Below, piece by piece: positions 23,381 through 35,773 of a DNA stretch of 64,000 nucleotides. The position numbers were made by a program, and so were the translations under genes. The notes under the pieces are model-generated. The model saw only the letters and a program-made list of their open reading frames with translations. It searched no databases and was not told the DNA's origin. The stretch is from assembly GCA_943737045.1 (NCBI GenBank), contig CALSFV010000005.1:744001-808000 (forward strand). Reading direction: 5' to 3'. This DNA comes from Parapristionchus giblindavisi. Its lineage: Eukaryota; Nematoda; Chromadorea; Rhabditida; Diplogasteridae. The number at the start of each line of letters is the position of its first letter. The first letter of the stretch is position 1.

Positions 23381-25173
23381 TCAAGGATCAGTGGAACCAT
23401 CGGAAATACCGCTACGGATCCGGTGACTCACCGGGTCAGTTGTTCCAGATGTTGTGGTTAAAATGTAAGAAAATATGTAATAGGCTTCAATAGGAGGTAC
23501 TGCTGAATTGAGGGTGGAATATCATAGTGTGGGTACTGTGGGATGTTCTTCAAACTAGGAATCTGTGACCATTTTCAGGCCGACAAAGAGTGAACGACCT
23601 CGAACTAATCCATACCCACGGTGAAGATTTTGCACTGAAAATATCGAAATATTATTATTTTTACAAATTTACTATAATATTTTTATGTCATTTTTATATT
23701 TACCGTACCGGTTTGCCGTCCTCCTTACTCTTCAGTTGTTTCAGTTGTTTCTTTACGTGACAGAAAAAGGGAATATAGATAACCATAGCGATTATGAATA
23801 ATCCGGTGAAATGTACGCAATTGAAAATGTGGAGGGACTGGAAGTATTGATTTTATTATTTAAATAAGTAAAAAGTTTGATCTTTGATCTCTTCTGTTCA
23901 CAGGTACCGTAACCATACCATAATATGTTTAAATACTCTACGACTCGCGCATGGCATGTAGATAACCCTCGCACGAGGCAGACAAAGTGATATAAAAGAG
24001 CAAAACAATAATCCGAACCAGAAAATACAGATCGAGTAAATTGAAAGGTAGCATTGGATAGTGAGGGAGAATAAAAACAAAATTAAATAAATATTTAAAC
24101 AATTATTTAAATATAACCTTAATGCTGTCGTAGTCTGGTTGGTAGAGTCGAATGGGAAAGAGGAAGTCGATATGCTCCTGGAAATTGAAATGATTTTTAA
24201 CGAAGGAAAAACCTGCCCTGTTCCGTAAGAAATCGAGTTACTATTGAGGACAATTCAGAAAAAAGTAAGCTATTGACAATTTGAGGAATCGCCATATTGT
24301 GCGTATAAAATGTACTTGCATAAGAAAATGATAAACGGTGCTAACGAACGGAAGTCGCTCAAAGGATCTCGCCGCGCTAGATCTCGCCCCGCCTCTCGAT
24401 TGTCTCTCCGCTGCCTCTCTCTAACCCGGCTAACCTTCGCCGCGCGCTATGTGATATATAAAAGAGATCAGACATAGTTTCTGAACCGTGCAAAACAAGA
24501 AAGTCTCTTCTACAAATAAAACAAGTGATTTTTATACGCTCAATACCATAGAACGTTTTTTCAGAAGCCATGAAAATCAACAAAAATATATAGAAATTTT
24601 TTAAACATGAAAAATACGACAAAAATATGGCAAAGAAACGCGGTAGCTGACAATGAGAATACAACCTCACTTTCATATTGGCAAGCGCCGTTTCATCCGA
24701 CAAATAGACCAATGGTATGCTGAACAGTAAGATCATGCAGTACAATATAGCCATGATACAACCTGCAAAAATCAATATTTCAGTTAAATTTAATTTTAAT
24801 TATTTCAATATAAAGACAATTTGTCGTGAGCCAATCAAATCGATCAAGGATACGGGTGGTTAGCCTACTGCAGTAGATTACTGTGTGTGTTAGATAGGAA
24901 TTTCGTGTGTTTGTGTTTTTTTAGTATAAATGATTTTCGAAAGCATCAGAGCGTAAGTGCTCGGACATGAGAATATAATGAAAAAATTTAAAAAATATAT
25001 TAATTGTAAAGAAAGAAGAGCCGTTTTATGACACTCCAGAGTCAGCGGCCACTGCTTCGCTAATCTTGATAAAGTGTTTTAATAATTATACTACTAATAA
25101 TAAAGGACATACCATAAACACAAAGCGCCTTATGGTACAGAGCGTATCGTTTGGTTAGGAGTTGTTCCTCCAT
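23381..25173 (-). CDS. Small multi-pass membrane protein, unrecognised
   Basis: Model of six exons on the minus strand: 25113-25173, 24671-24762, 24118-24177, 23709-23837, 23616-23634, 23381-23502; 160 aa, all phases consistent. It starts MEEQLLTKRYALYHKALCVY. A first membrane segment (IMAILYCMILLFSIPLVYL) follows, then a soluble loop (EHIDFLFPIRLYQPDYDSIK) and a second hydrophobic segment (FTGLFIIAMVIYIPFFCHV). A basic stretch KKQLKQLKSKEDGKP and a tail with AYYIFSYIL complete it. Donors and acceptors are good (GTATGT, GTGAGG, AATTTCCAG, CTTCCAG). The 19-nt exon 5 and the 3' end are the weakest parts: exon 5 could instead read straight to a stop at 23605, giving 123 aa. An open stretch at about 23150-23400 (VPLILEWIHTTYTYLMFVSY) may belong to an alternative 3' end. 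An acceptor-like TTTCAG upstream of the start suggests trans-splicing. Confidence 0.5.
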
Positions 25174-25548
25174 TATCAATTAATTGGTTAATTATCAAAA
25201 TGAACTCTGAAATATCAAAAAACTTTGATCGGGTCTGAAAACAAAATTATAAGAAAACATGACGGTGAAAAGCGCAAAATACGGAGATCTAAATAATATT
25301 TTGAAAAGAAAAATTGCAGAATTTTTCTCGACGTAAGAAGCAACAAGACATTGGGAGGGATCAAGAGATCCCTCTTCTTCATCCCGACAACAATGATCAA
25401 TTACTCTAACACAGCTGTCATGATCTCCCCCCCCCCCCCTACTCCATGTCATGGCTCTCTGAAGACCGCGACACTTACAGCAGCGACGCGTGCGACACAA
25501 CATGTTGAAAATGTATAAGCAATGCTTTAAAAATAAGCAAAAAGTTAT
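25174..25548. other. Intergenic, upstream of the membrane-protein gene
   Basis: No gene recognised; a C homopolymer lies at 25427-25438. Confidence 0.4.
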
Positions 25549-25630
25549 AGCGCGAGTGGGGTTCGAACCCACGACGACTTACGCCGATTGGAACTTAAGT
25601 CCAACGCCTTAACCACTCGGCCATCGCGCT
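25549..25630 (-). tRNA. tRNA-Leu (UAA)
   Basis: 82 nt with a 7-bp acceptor stem AGCGCGA/TCGCGCT, a D arm, an anticodon stem TTGGA/TCCAA around loop CTTAAGT (anticodon TAA), a long variable arm typical of class II tRNAs, and a T arm GTGGG-TTCGAAC-CCCAC. It carries A and B boxes for RNA polymerase III. It differs from the two other copies in this window by one base in the T loop. No intron. Confidence 0.95.
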
Positions 25631-26013
25631 CTACGGTGAATGACAAAGATGAGCATCTCGAATATTTTGTACGCTCATTTGTGAATAAATTCAATGTAGT
25701 TTGCCTATATATTTGAATAAGGATTGGATAGACATACATTTTCAATAAACAATTAAGGGGTTAAAATGTAGTAAAGCTCATCAATAAATCGACCTGTTTC
25801 GAGAAAAAATAACTCATTCAAACGTTTCAAGAATCGCTTTTCAGTGATCTTATTACCGTCGGAGAATTGTTTAAAAAATGATCAAATAGGTATGTATTTT
25901 GAAAATAAATTTCGAAGTTGCTAACCGAAATGTATTATTTTTCTAAACTATAAGTACTTTTGCATAGCTGCCTCTTGTATTTTACAATTGAAAAAAAAAC
26001 ACCAAAAAGATTT

Positions 26014-26095
26014 AGCGCGAGTGGGGATCGAACCCACGACGACTTACGCCGATTGGAACTTAAGTCCAACGCCTTAACCACTCGGCCATCGCGCT
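26014..26095 (-). tRNA. tRNA-Leu (UAA), copy 2
   Basis: Same 82-nt class II tRNA as at 25549, with T loop TTCGATC. The flanking bases on both sides match the copy at 38831, so this pair was moved by segmental duplication. Confidence 0.95.
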
Positions 26096-26301
26096 CTACG
26101 TTAGGGAGCACATATAATAACATCAAGAAATACATACACCGAATAAAAATAAAATAAAGTCTAATATCCGCTCTTACCTCATTTGTTTCACAACGAAATG
26201 ATCTAAAATTTTCAACGATCACAACCAGATGCGTTCGAACATTTTTATGACTTCCCACTCGTGAAAAGTAGGAATAAAATAATATCGAATTTCATGCTTA
26301 T

Positions 26302-27311
26302 CACGGATCTCCTGTAAGAATGAAAGAAGCCAACCGACAGTTTTTAAACTTTTCTCATCGATTTGGACGAGATTTAAATGATTGACCATAGAGAGGTAAA
26401 GGAGAAGGCCTAGGCACTTGATTTCGCCAAATTTGCATTTTTATCGATTTTTTTATCTTCCACTTCTGGCAGCCATATCTCCCTCAATTTTTGACCTACA
26501 ACAAAAATATTTTTTTCTAATCGATTCGAAATGAACTAATCTAGAAGATACTCAAGAAAGGATACGTGCAAAAACGCGATCTTCTACCTGTTTTCTTCAA
26601 AAAACTGATTTTTTGAGTACAAAATGCTAATTTTCTCAAAACTTTTCCACAAAGGATACGATTTTTATTCGCGATTCTGATTCCCCATCCTCGAATTGAG
26701 GTACGTACATATTTCATCACTCATAACTCACGACAAGCCATATCGATCCTCAGAGAGTGCCGGACCATGCTTGGGAATTTGCATGAAAATGAGGAGACGT
26801 GAGATAAGAAATGTATTTTTGAATGAAAATAACGCCAAGTCCGGCACTCTCTGAGGATCGATATGGCTTGTCGTGAGTTATGAGTGATGAAATATGTACG
26901 TACCTCAATTCGAGGATGGGGAATCAGAATCGCGAATAAAAATCGTATCCTTTGTGGAAAAGTTTTGAGAAAATTAGCATTTTGTACTCAAAAAATCAGT
27001 TTTTTGAAGAAAACAGGTAGAAGATCGCGTTTTTGCACGTATCCTTTCTTGAGTATCTTCTAGATTAGTTCATTTCGAATCGATTAGAAAAAAATATTTT
27101 TGTTGTAGGTCAAAAATTGAGGGAGATATGGCTGCCAGAAGTGGAAGATAAAAAAATCGATAAAAATGCAAATTTGGCGAAATCAAGTGCCTAGGCCTTC
27201 TCCTTTACCTCACTATGGTCAATCATTTAAATCTCATCCAAATCGGTGAGAAAAGTTTAAAAACTGTCGGGAAAAGGTCTCATTTTCCTACGTTTTTACA
27301 GGAGACCCGTG
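26302..27311. mobile_element. 1010-bp foldback element, TTAT target duplication
   Basis: The ends are CACGG(A/G)TCTCCTGTAA inverted repeats flanked by TTAT on both sides (26298-26301, 27312-27315). The equivalent site in the duplicated segment at about 39110 has TTTATATTAAGG with the TTAT once and no element, so ends and duplication are confirmed by an empty site. The arms (about 26333-26765 and 26835-27273) are nearly identical reverse complements with a short loop. No ORF of note. Confidence 0.85.
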
Positions 27312-29655
27312 TTATATTAAGGTCTAACGATCAAATATCATTCTTCTGCCTTTCTCTCTGCGGTCGATTGGACAACAAATCATTTGTTCGTCTAAAAATC
27401 ATAGACAAAGATCAATGATCATACCAAACTCATTTTAATGATGTTCGACAAGGAAAAGGAAACAACCAAACTCGCTTTAAACACACTCAAGCGTAATCTT
27501 GCGTTCAACAAAAATAATGAATTAGTTTATTACACGCACCAGACACAACGATTTGACAGGTATGGAAATGTAGGAAATGTTCGATAATTAGGAAATGAAA
27601 AATTGCGAGAGAAAAAAACAGAGAAAAAAGAGTAGACCATGTAAAAAGTGTATAATTTCCGTTTTTCTCGAAACTTTGAAACATACGCATATGAGAAATA
27701 TACGAAACATGACCGGGGGACAATAATATTCTAGTATTCGGCAAAAACTTTGCAATAACATAACTTTTGACTCAGATGAGCAATCGGGCTCATGTTTTGG
27801 CAGAATACTATAGGACTAGGGGACATCACATCCTAATCCCGTTGTTAGGATTCGTCGTCGTATTATTGTGTAGCGATTCTGGAAGCACTCTGTACTTACT
27901 CAGCGATAATTATTTCCACAGCTGGATTTTTCTGAGGCGTGTTGCTAGCAGTGTATGAACAACATTTACTGATAAGAAGAATCCGCTATGCAATCCATTC
28001 GAGCTAATTCATTCCTGTGAGAAAATCCAAATTTCCGACACCCTTGAAATTAGACAAAAATGTCATAACTCTGTGTTAAGAGACGCTGCAGCGTCCAGAC
28101 TTGGCAGATATAATAGCTCACGAGTGATACTAAGACCGGCCAAGTATGAGCCCGATCCGCTGAATTTTGAGAAATTTCGAAAATTTATTTTTCACATTTT
28201 TCGAGGTACAGGAAGTACCTACTCAGGTTAATTTCTATTGTGTTTAACCGCCAGATGTCTTGTATGTATAATAGACGACAGTTTACTACTGTTCGGCGAA
28301 ATATCGATTTCTTCGAGAGAAGTTATAATTGGAGAAAGGAGGTTGAAAATAGTTATGATTTTTTTTCACGATATTTTCGAAATTCACAGAATTTGTCCGA
28401 TTAGGCTCAGATATTATCATTACAATTATCACGAAGACAGAAGATGATCCCTATAATAGAATGGCTATCGATGCTTTTTTAGTCCAAGAAAAAAAACATT
28501 TTAATTTTTAGATGGCCTGAAAAAAATATTTTCAGCCTGTTTCTTCAATTATAACTTCTCTCGAAGAACTCGATATTTCACGAAACAATAGTAAACTGTC
28601 GTCTATTATACATACAAGACATCTGGCGGTTAAACACAATAGAAATTAACCTTCTGCCATTTCCCGCTCGTACTTTATAAGCGACTTTATACTTTGAATA
28701 AAGTGGCTTAAACTATCGATTTAACATTTATTTTCCGTTCAAAAAAAGAATTTAATTAAATTTTTTTTTTATTAAAGTGCCAGTTTGAAAACAGTTAATT
28801 CTTTAATACACAATGTTTTTCCTTGACAAGAATATTAGATTATTAGTTGTTAGCATTGAATAAATATTTGGAAAGTTGACAAATAGCCTGTTGAATTTTC
28901 TGCTTAAAAGTACAGATTTGGTTCATATTTCTATTCCTGTTAGAAGAGATCCAAATATAAACTGGGATTAACGCAGAATCCAATGTAACTAGTAAGATAA
29001 CAAGATGATTAAATTATCCCAGATTGAAGATTGAATATCGTGACATTATCTTATCAGTTTCAGAAATAAGAATAATCACGCAATGAGATCTATGATCTCT
29101 AGTTTTAAACCTCTAATGATCAACCTTGTTTTAGGGACAAATGAGATGTAAAATGTTAGTTTGTCTTCCATCCCTTGACGAAGTGGTGTCATTGCGGATT
29201 TTCCTCGAAACATATTGCGAACTTTTCAATTTTCTAAAAAAACCGAAAAAGGTTAGTTCTTTCGAGATTCTATCATTCAATGAGCTGAATGATCTCTTCT
29301 CAGTAAACACATATGAGTGGATGATTCGTGATCCCGACACATACAATAAATTGACCATAGTGCATTCGCATTGTGAGAGAATAATCTTAGAATGGAAGTA
29401 CCAAGACGTAGCGGCTTCGATACTGAAGAATGTCACCAATAGGTGATTATAAGAAGATGAAGGAAAATTAGTAAAGAAAGACCTCCTTTTATGACATTCC
29501 AGATTCAGTTGATAAATAGTGTTTTAAAGATGGAGACCCTCGAGTTTTTTTCGTAACAAGACTGTTAGGGAAGAATGACAGATATTCAGCACACGAACCG
29601 AAAGACATATTTGATATTGCTTGAAGATATGTTCGAAGCTTGATATATGTATTGA
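27312..29655. repeat. Duplicated segment, copy 1 of 2.3 kb
   Basis: Nearly identical, in direct orientation, to 39114-41444; a shorter third copy lies at about 57014-57440. It contains a palindromic repeat (28228-28655) and no convincing gene. Similarity to the second copy stops at ATATGTATTGAAA. Confidence 0.85.
28228..28655. mobile_element. Small foldback element
   Basis: Ends GGTTAATTTCTATTGTGTTT and its reverse complement; the arms pair over about 110 bp each. The same element is in the second copy of the segment at about 40023-40436, so it predates the duplication. Confidence 0.7.
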
Positions 29656-29656
29656 A

Positions 29657-30146
29657 AGTACAACTTTTAAGGCAAGTAGAGAGTGCCTATCCGATTTGCA
29701 TAGCTGACTCTCTCACTTTAACATTGTCTCTCATGCTAATTCTTGAATCATGTCCTATTATCTGGAATCCCACCCTTAAATACGTTACCAATTCAATAGA
29801 AAGTGTACAAAGAAAATTCACATAAAGACTTTTTGCTAAGTGCAAACTTGCTCCCTTACCTTTTAACGAACGCAACGCTTTTCTTCAACTTCCCACATTA
29901 GAATATAGAAGAGTCATCCGTGATCTCCAATTTCTCCATAGCACAGTGCATAATCATTGTTTATTTGAATCCTTTCACTTATTCTATATTGATTGTAATA
30001 GAATTAGCCATCGTTATCGGATATCTCTCCCTTTTTGTATTACTAAATCTCTTTCTACGTGTACTTCTCTATCTTTGTCCTCTTGGAACTCCCTCACCCA
30101 GAGCTTGTCCCTTCCCCTCCCCATATATTCCTTGCAGCGATACTAA
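29657..30146 (+). pseudogene. 3' end of a non-LTR retrotransposon reverse transcriptase (LINE)
   Basis: One frame reads SCPIIWNPTLKYVTNSIESV then QRKFT, a single TAA stop (29823-29825), then LPFNERNAFLQLPTLEYRR and onward to SWNSLTQSL. This is the familiar C-terminal region of jockey/CR1-type LINE reverse transcriptases (W(N)P...I..ES.QR.F...RL..LPTLEYRR). The stop is one base away from a lysine codon; otherwise the frame is intact. 5'-truncated, as is usual for LINEs. Confidence 0.7.
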
Positions 30147-30409
30147 TTTTTTTCCACAATATTATAACTCAATCTCGTATTCGTCCTTAAAGAAGGGGAC
30201 CCACGAGTTTTTTCGTGACTAAACTGACCCGACAGAACTATAGATCACATCTCCCTGTATACAAAAACAATTTTCTGTAAAATTTTACTTGCACAGGAAT
30301 GTTCGAGCATAAAGTTCATTGATCCCCCAGGAAAAGGCGCGAGTTTTTGAATTTGAAGGATAAATATAAAGAAAATTGCAAACGAGAATCGGTACCAATT
30401 TGCGGTAGA

Positions 30410-31649
30410 GCGGACATTATAATGAGTAGGCCAACGGTGAGCTAACAGTAAAACTATTTTGACGATTTTGTGCCTAATCCTCCTTTGGCCTTTCAGAATC
30501 CACGTGACAAATCAATAAATCAATAACCTCAACATATCGATCTCCTTCTGCTTCATCATGAGCTTGCGTAGCAGTTTGTCCGCATCGGGCAGCGTGTACA
30601 TCGTCTCGCCGTTCCTGCAACGAATGCTTTCGGTAGGGATACGGTAGGTGCCAGCATATGATATCGATTACTACTCGTACATCATTTGACGAGTTCAACT
30701 AATTTGCAGTGTATAATTTTCAAGGCTATTAAATAAATAATATATGGGGAATTGAGTTTTTAAAATTTTTACTTTTGCATCATTCACCCAGAAAAAAATA
30801 AATACCTGCAAAACAATTTTGCTTGTTCCGAAAGTTCAACAAGTCTACGACGAATATATTCAAAGCTACATTATACCCCATCAACAACTACGGCCTACCT
30901 CAGCGACTCAGCGGTTCTCGCGTAACTCGGCGACAGATTAGTCACTTCCTTCAACAGTACACGTAGTTGATCGTACAGTGAGACGAACGAGGGAGGATGG
31001 CAACCATCCATTTGGGCCTGAACTAGTATGTGCTTTAATTTAATTCAATTTAATTAATCTTACATTGAATAAATGTGACAACAAGTGAGAAAATTAATTT
31101 CGTGAATTAGGTTGAAGCAAGGGAGACCGTACTGCGTGAGTATTATACTGTATTTAATAATTCCATCATCAAATAACCATATTTATAAACATATTAACGG
31201 CCATTAACATTCAATGTATTCGATCACCAAGACAAGACGGCTTCGCGTCTCACCCTCATCTCAAAGCCGGCAATGAATGGCTTTGATTTAGTTACATCAG
31301 AATATTTTATTTCAAAATTATACTACCTCTCTCCTCGATAGGAACCCGATGCACGATGGGCATACACGCATGTGCTCGGCTGCATCCTGAACAAAGATCA
31401 AAGATTAGAGATCAAAGATCAAAGATCAAAGACTGAATCACAGATCAAAGATTAACAAGGCAGACAATCAAGAAAGTCCAAAAAAGAATGACAGATTTAT
31501 CGATTAACCTACAACACTAAATAAATTTAATTCGCAACTAATCAGAAACAGGTAAAAGGTTAGAAATCAAAAGATCAAAGATCAAAGATCAAACTTCATC
31601 GACGCCAACCTGACTCTGCAGCGAGCGCACGCTGCCCTCCTCGCTCTCA
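30410..31649. repeat. Segmental duplication of rabs-5 region (partner 61550-62809)
   Basis: Collinear and nearly identical to 61550-62809, including exons and introns. Together with 33691-34885 (partner 62811-64000) it forms one duplication block interrupted by the 31658-33682 element. The low-coordinate breakpoint is near 30405, just inside the intron after the NGETMYTLP exon. Confidence 0.9.
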
Positions 31650-31657
31650 TCGCCCGA

Positions 31658-33682
31658 GGGTCGTAACCATGTGAGCGAAAGACATTTGCGCCGAATGCAT
31701 CAATTGCGCCGGTCCCAAATGCGCCGAGGTATACTTGCGCCATTACCAAATGCGCTGAAGGACATTTGTGCCAGTTCCAAATGCGCAGACGGACATTTGC
31801 GCCAGAACCAAATGCGCCGGGGGACATTTGCGCCGGAACCAAATGCGCCGAGGGACATTTGCGCCAGAACCAAATGCGCCGAGGGACATTTGCGCCGGAA
31901 CCAAATGCGCCGAGGGACATTTGCGCCGAAGTACATTTGCGCCAGAACCAAATGCGCCGAGGGACATTTGCGCCGAAGTACATTTGCGCCGAGGGACATT
32001 TGCGCCGGAATTTTAAAATTTCTTTTAAAATTTAAAATCATTTTAAAATACAGGTCAATACTCCCGTCTGTGTGTGATGTATAGTTTTCTTTTTGATTAA
32101 AAAATAGTTCATGATACGGCACTTGGTACGGCACTTGGTGCACCGTATATTGCGAGCCACTCTCTATCAACACGCCTAGCCGAAGGTCTGCTCAAGCATG
32201 TCGAATCTGTTGAACTTTTGTTTGAACAAGCAACAGCTCAAAACCTACTGTTATACCAATATAAGAAAGAAGGATCTATTCAAAAGACTAATAGAGAAAA
32301 AGATTAATGGCAGTTGCTAATGGTGGAAGTTCTATCCAACACCTTGAAAGTCTATCGAAAAGCTAAAATAAAGTTAAAACTTGTTGAATGCTCTGTTGAT
32401 TGAATTCTTTGTTGTTGTTGTTATGTAATCTGTTGCTTTGTTATTTTTTCTTTGTTGAATCGCAGTGTTATGAAATATTAATAATATATATTTATCGTTT
32501 CTTACAAGGGGATGGTCGCAACTGGTCCTGGCCATATGAGATGGCAACAACATGACTAGGATCAGTTTCGATGCTGATTACGAATCCGTTTTCAGAAAGT
32601 GCCTAATCGACCTGATTTTCGAGGAAATCGATATTTTAGTTCGGAAATTCGTGTGGTTTCCTGTGCAAACCGTCCGGGTGGGCTGGTGAACTCGTCTATA
32701 AACTCTCGCAATAGTTTACCTTACATTGCCGGATCTTTCCGATGCAATCCAGATAGTTTTTAAAGGAAACTACACGAATTTTCGAATTAATAAGCCAAAT
32801 TTCAGTACCGATTTTCTCGGAAAAGAGGCCGATTAGGCATTTTCTGAATACGGATTCGTAATCAGCATCAAAAACTGGTCCTAGTCATGTTATTGCCATC
32901 TCATATGGCTAGGATCAGTTGCGACCATCCCCTTGTTAGACAAATAAAAAATTGCGATATTTGGGGAAGTAAACATATAATTTAATGGAAAGGTGGATGG
33001 AAACACCGTAATATATAGATCACAGCTTTGAAGCAATTGCAACAAAAAAATGATAAGACAAGAAAATAAAATAGTTCGGCATAAATGTCCCTCGGCGCAT
33101 TTGGTTCTGGTGCAAATGTTCCTCGGCGCATTTGGTTCCGGCGCAAATGTCCCTCGGCGCATTTGGTTCCGGCGCATTTGGTACTGGCGCAAATGTACCT
33201 CGGCGCAAATGTCCATCGGCGCATTTGGTTCCGGCGCATTTGGTACTGGCGCAAATGTACCTCGGCGCAAATGTACCTCGGCGCATTTGGTTCCGGCGCA
33301 TTTGGTACTGGCGCAACCGTACCTCGGCGCAAATGTCCCTCGGCGCATTTGGTTCCGGCGCATTTGGTACTGGCGCAAATGTACCTCGGCGCAAATGTCC
33401 CTCGGCGCATTTGGTTCCGGCGCATTTGGTACTGGCGCAAATGTACCTCGGCGCAAATGTACCTCGGCGCATTTGGTTCCGGCGCATTTGGTACTGGCGC
33501 AAATGTACCTCGGCGCAAATGTCCCTCGGCGCATTTGGTTCCGGCGCATTTGGTACTGGCGCAAATGTATCTCGGCGCAAATGTCCCTCGGCGCAAATGT
33601 AGCTCGGCGCAATTGGTAACTGGCGCAAATGTCCATTCTCTTCGTGTGGCGCAAATGTCTTTCGCTCACATGGTTACGACCC
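31658..33682. mobile_element. 2025-bp foldback element with minisatellite arms, 8-bp target duplication
   Basis: Termini GGGTCGTAACCATGTGAGCG and its reverse complement; flanks TCGCCCGA at 31650-31657 and 33683-33690. The intact rabs-5 exon near 62803-62810 has TCGCCCGA once, proving an 8-bp duplication, as hAT-type elements make. The arms are arrays of CATTTGCGCC / GGAACCAAATGCGCCGAGGG units (about 31680-32010 and 33085-33660), inverted relative to each other. The centre contains a nested MITE (32505-32935). The many ORFs with CAEGHLRRNQMRRG-type repeats are products of the array, not genes. Confidence 0.85.
32505..32935. mobile_element. PIF/Harbinger-like MITE nested in the 2025-bp element
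   Basis: Ends CAAGGGGATGGTCGCAACTG and its reverse complement, flanked by TTA at 32502-32504 and 32936-32938. 431 bp, almost fully palindromic. The CAAGG terminus and TTA target match the MITE at 4049-4683. Confidence 0.8.
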
Positions 33683-33690
33683 TCGCCCGA

Positions 33691-34885
33691 TCGATCGATA
33701 GTCTGCAAGGAATACTGTAACAACACTGTAGGCATACTGTAAACGTGCACATTCTCGGGGAAGATGGATGCTGTTGAATCAGAGTTTCCAAAAAACAGCA
33801 AACTCTCCTACTTTTGCACACTCTCTCGCCCATTTCTTCATTTCGTTTAATTTCTCTTCTCGACTTTTGAACACAGCTCAATAGACCAGTGAGTTCGTTG
33901 CATCAGCAATATTATTAAATTGGAACTCTCTCGAAATCTTGGTTGTGGCACACCTTATCTTGCTCAAAATCCCATATACCACACTCACACCAGCGGTCAT
34001 AAAGTACGCGCTTCAAACACATTAAAACTACCGTAACCGCAATCTTATACCGTAACCGAGACACACCGTAGCCCATAGCACACCCACACAAACCCACTGG
34101 CACCTCTTTGGCACTCTTGAGCAGACTCATCAGCTGTCCGCTGCTCTTCTTCGCCAGTCCAACCATCGCTTCCGCTGCGGCCTTCGCGCACGTCTGACCT
34201 GCAATCAATCAATAAATCGATAATATGACCATTAACGATCAACGCAAAAAAAGGAAATGCGTTATGCTCGATTATCTTGTTTTGCATTTCATATTCCTGT
34301 AACTAGACGTGAAAACCTCCGTTCATCTTTTTCTGTTAGGTGTGCCCGTTTCCTGACCAAATTACATTGTGTTACTGGTTCACCCACCCTATTACATAGC
34401 ACTCCAATCATTAAAGCTAAATTGATTTCCTGCCCTGACCTTATTGATAAATTAGGAATTACCATCGCATCACTTTAATGCACTTCCTCATAGTAGACTC
34501 GATTCAATCCGATATATATTGAATCAATGCGGACTCCTCCCCCGCTAGGTCTTTCCAACCTATCTTAAATCATGTTGATCTTTGATCTACTTAGTCTACA
34601 TGTGAAGTCTTGCATTCCCCTCCATCTTCTACCTCCCCAATTCCTACCACCCACTTTCCCGATTCTCTTATTCACTTATTTATTCTTTTTCAAATGTTGT
34701 CATATCTTTATTGGATGTATGATAAATAAATAAATAAATGCTGGAGTGATAGAGGTGGCCCTTCGTTAGATCAGATATTTCGCCATACAACGAGGTGGGA
34801 GCGACAATTGAGACTGCGATGATCTCTGCTTATCCCTCCTGGGATTGACCCTCCCAGTACCCCAAAATTGGACCGCATAAATAAA
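33691..34885. repeat. Segmental duplication of rabs-5 region, second part (partner 62811-64000)
   Basis: Collinear with 62811-64000 up to the window edge, with few differences; includes one rabs-5 exon and a LINE 3' remnant. Confidence 0.9.
34257..34740 (+). pseudogene. LINE 3' remnant in a rabs-5 intron (copy X)
   Basis: The open frame contains FSVRCARFLTKLHCVTGSP, resembling the extreme C terminus of LINE reverse transcriptases, then a 3' UTR that ends in ATGATAAATAAATAAATAAA, a typical LINE tail. It is inserted antisense to rabs-5. The same insertion is at 63371-63855, so it predates the duplication. Confidence 0.55.
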
Positions 34886-35773
34886 AGGTTTTCTTTGAAT
34901 TTTAACCTTTTTTTCCGCGATACACACTGGTATACTTCTCTCAAATTGTGGCTATCCAAACACACTGAAAGAGTCTGCGAAATACACAGAACATGAATGA
35001 TTTGAATCAAATATTTTGAAAATTATTCAAAATTGCACACAGTCCATCAATCCGAATAGCATTTTTTCAGCACAATTCATGCGAATACTTGTAGTATAAT
35101 AGTTGTTTTTTTCCAAAATTCAAGAATACCCTACCAAATATCGAATACACCACTTCTTCTCAACTAGGCGACGAAACTGCGATCTCACAGGTCGAAATCG
35201 CTCATTGCGCTTGCAATTCTTTTTTACAATTCTTTTACCATACCCAACGAATGCACCACGAATATGTTACCATACTCCATTACCGTAACCCAAGATCACT
35301 ACCGTATCCCAAGATCAGTACACTAAGCCCATCTCGCAACTGACCGATCAGATGGGGTGTTGGATCGAGGCTGGCCAGGGGCTGCGATTCCTCCTCGTCT
35401 GCTGTCGACAGTGCGGCCATCATCTGTGCTGCCAAAGCCGGATTCGTCAACTTGCCTAACAAGACAATTGGCTATTAGGCAAAGGGGGTAAAGTAAATCC
35501 CGTTATTCAAGGAACACACAGGAGATCACTACAAGACCATTGATAACGTATGGTTACAATTGCAGTCGCAATTAGGATGTTGAGGAAAGAGCAACTAGAA
35601 TATCAACAATTCCTCATGAATTCGGTCATCATTTTTTGAGGGAAAAATTGAACTTAAAATATTTTCATTACTCCATCAGCTCTAATGACTAAATAGCTTC
35701 ATTTGAAAAATCCGAAAGGCTACTTTGTGAAAATTTTGATACTAACGACCAAGCAGGCGAGTTATGCCATATA

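Noticed and set aside
25935..26258. ORFs containing VERDGRVVKALDLSSNRRKS
   Set aside because: This peptide is the conceptual translation of the tRNA-Leu gene and its flank.
27215..28447. Short ORFs in the 27-29 kb segment and its copy at 39-41 kb
   Set aside because: Shared between copies only because the DNA is duplicated; frames are short, without splice support or domain.
31671..33801. ORFs up to 303 codons with NQMRRGTFAPE or RRIWFRRKCPSA repeats
   Set aside because: Open on both strands in several frames because the transposon arms are arrays of units without stops; no start context, codon bias or conserved domain.
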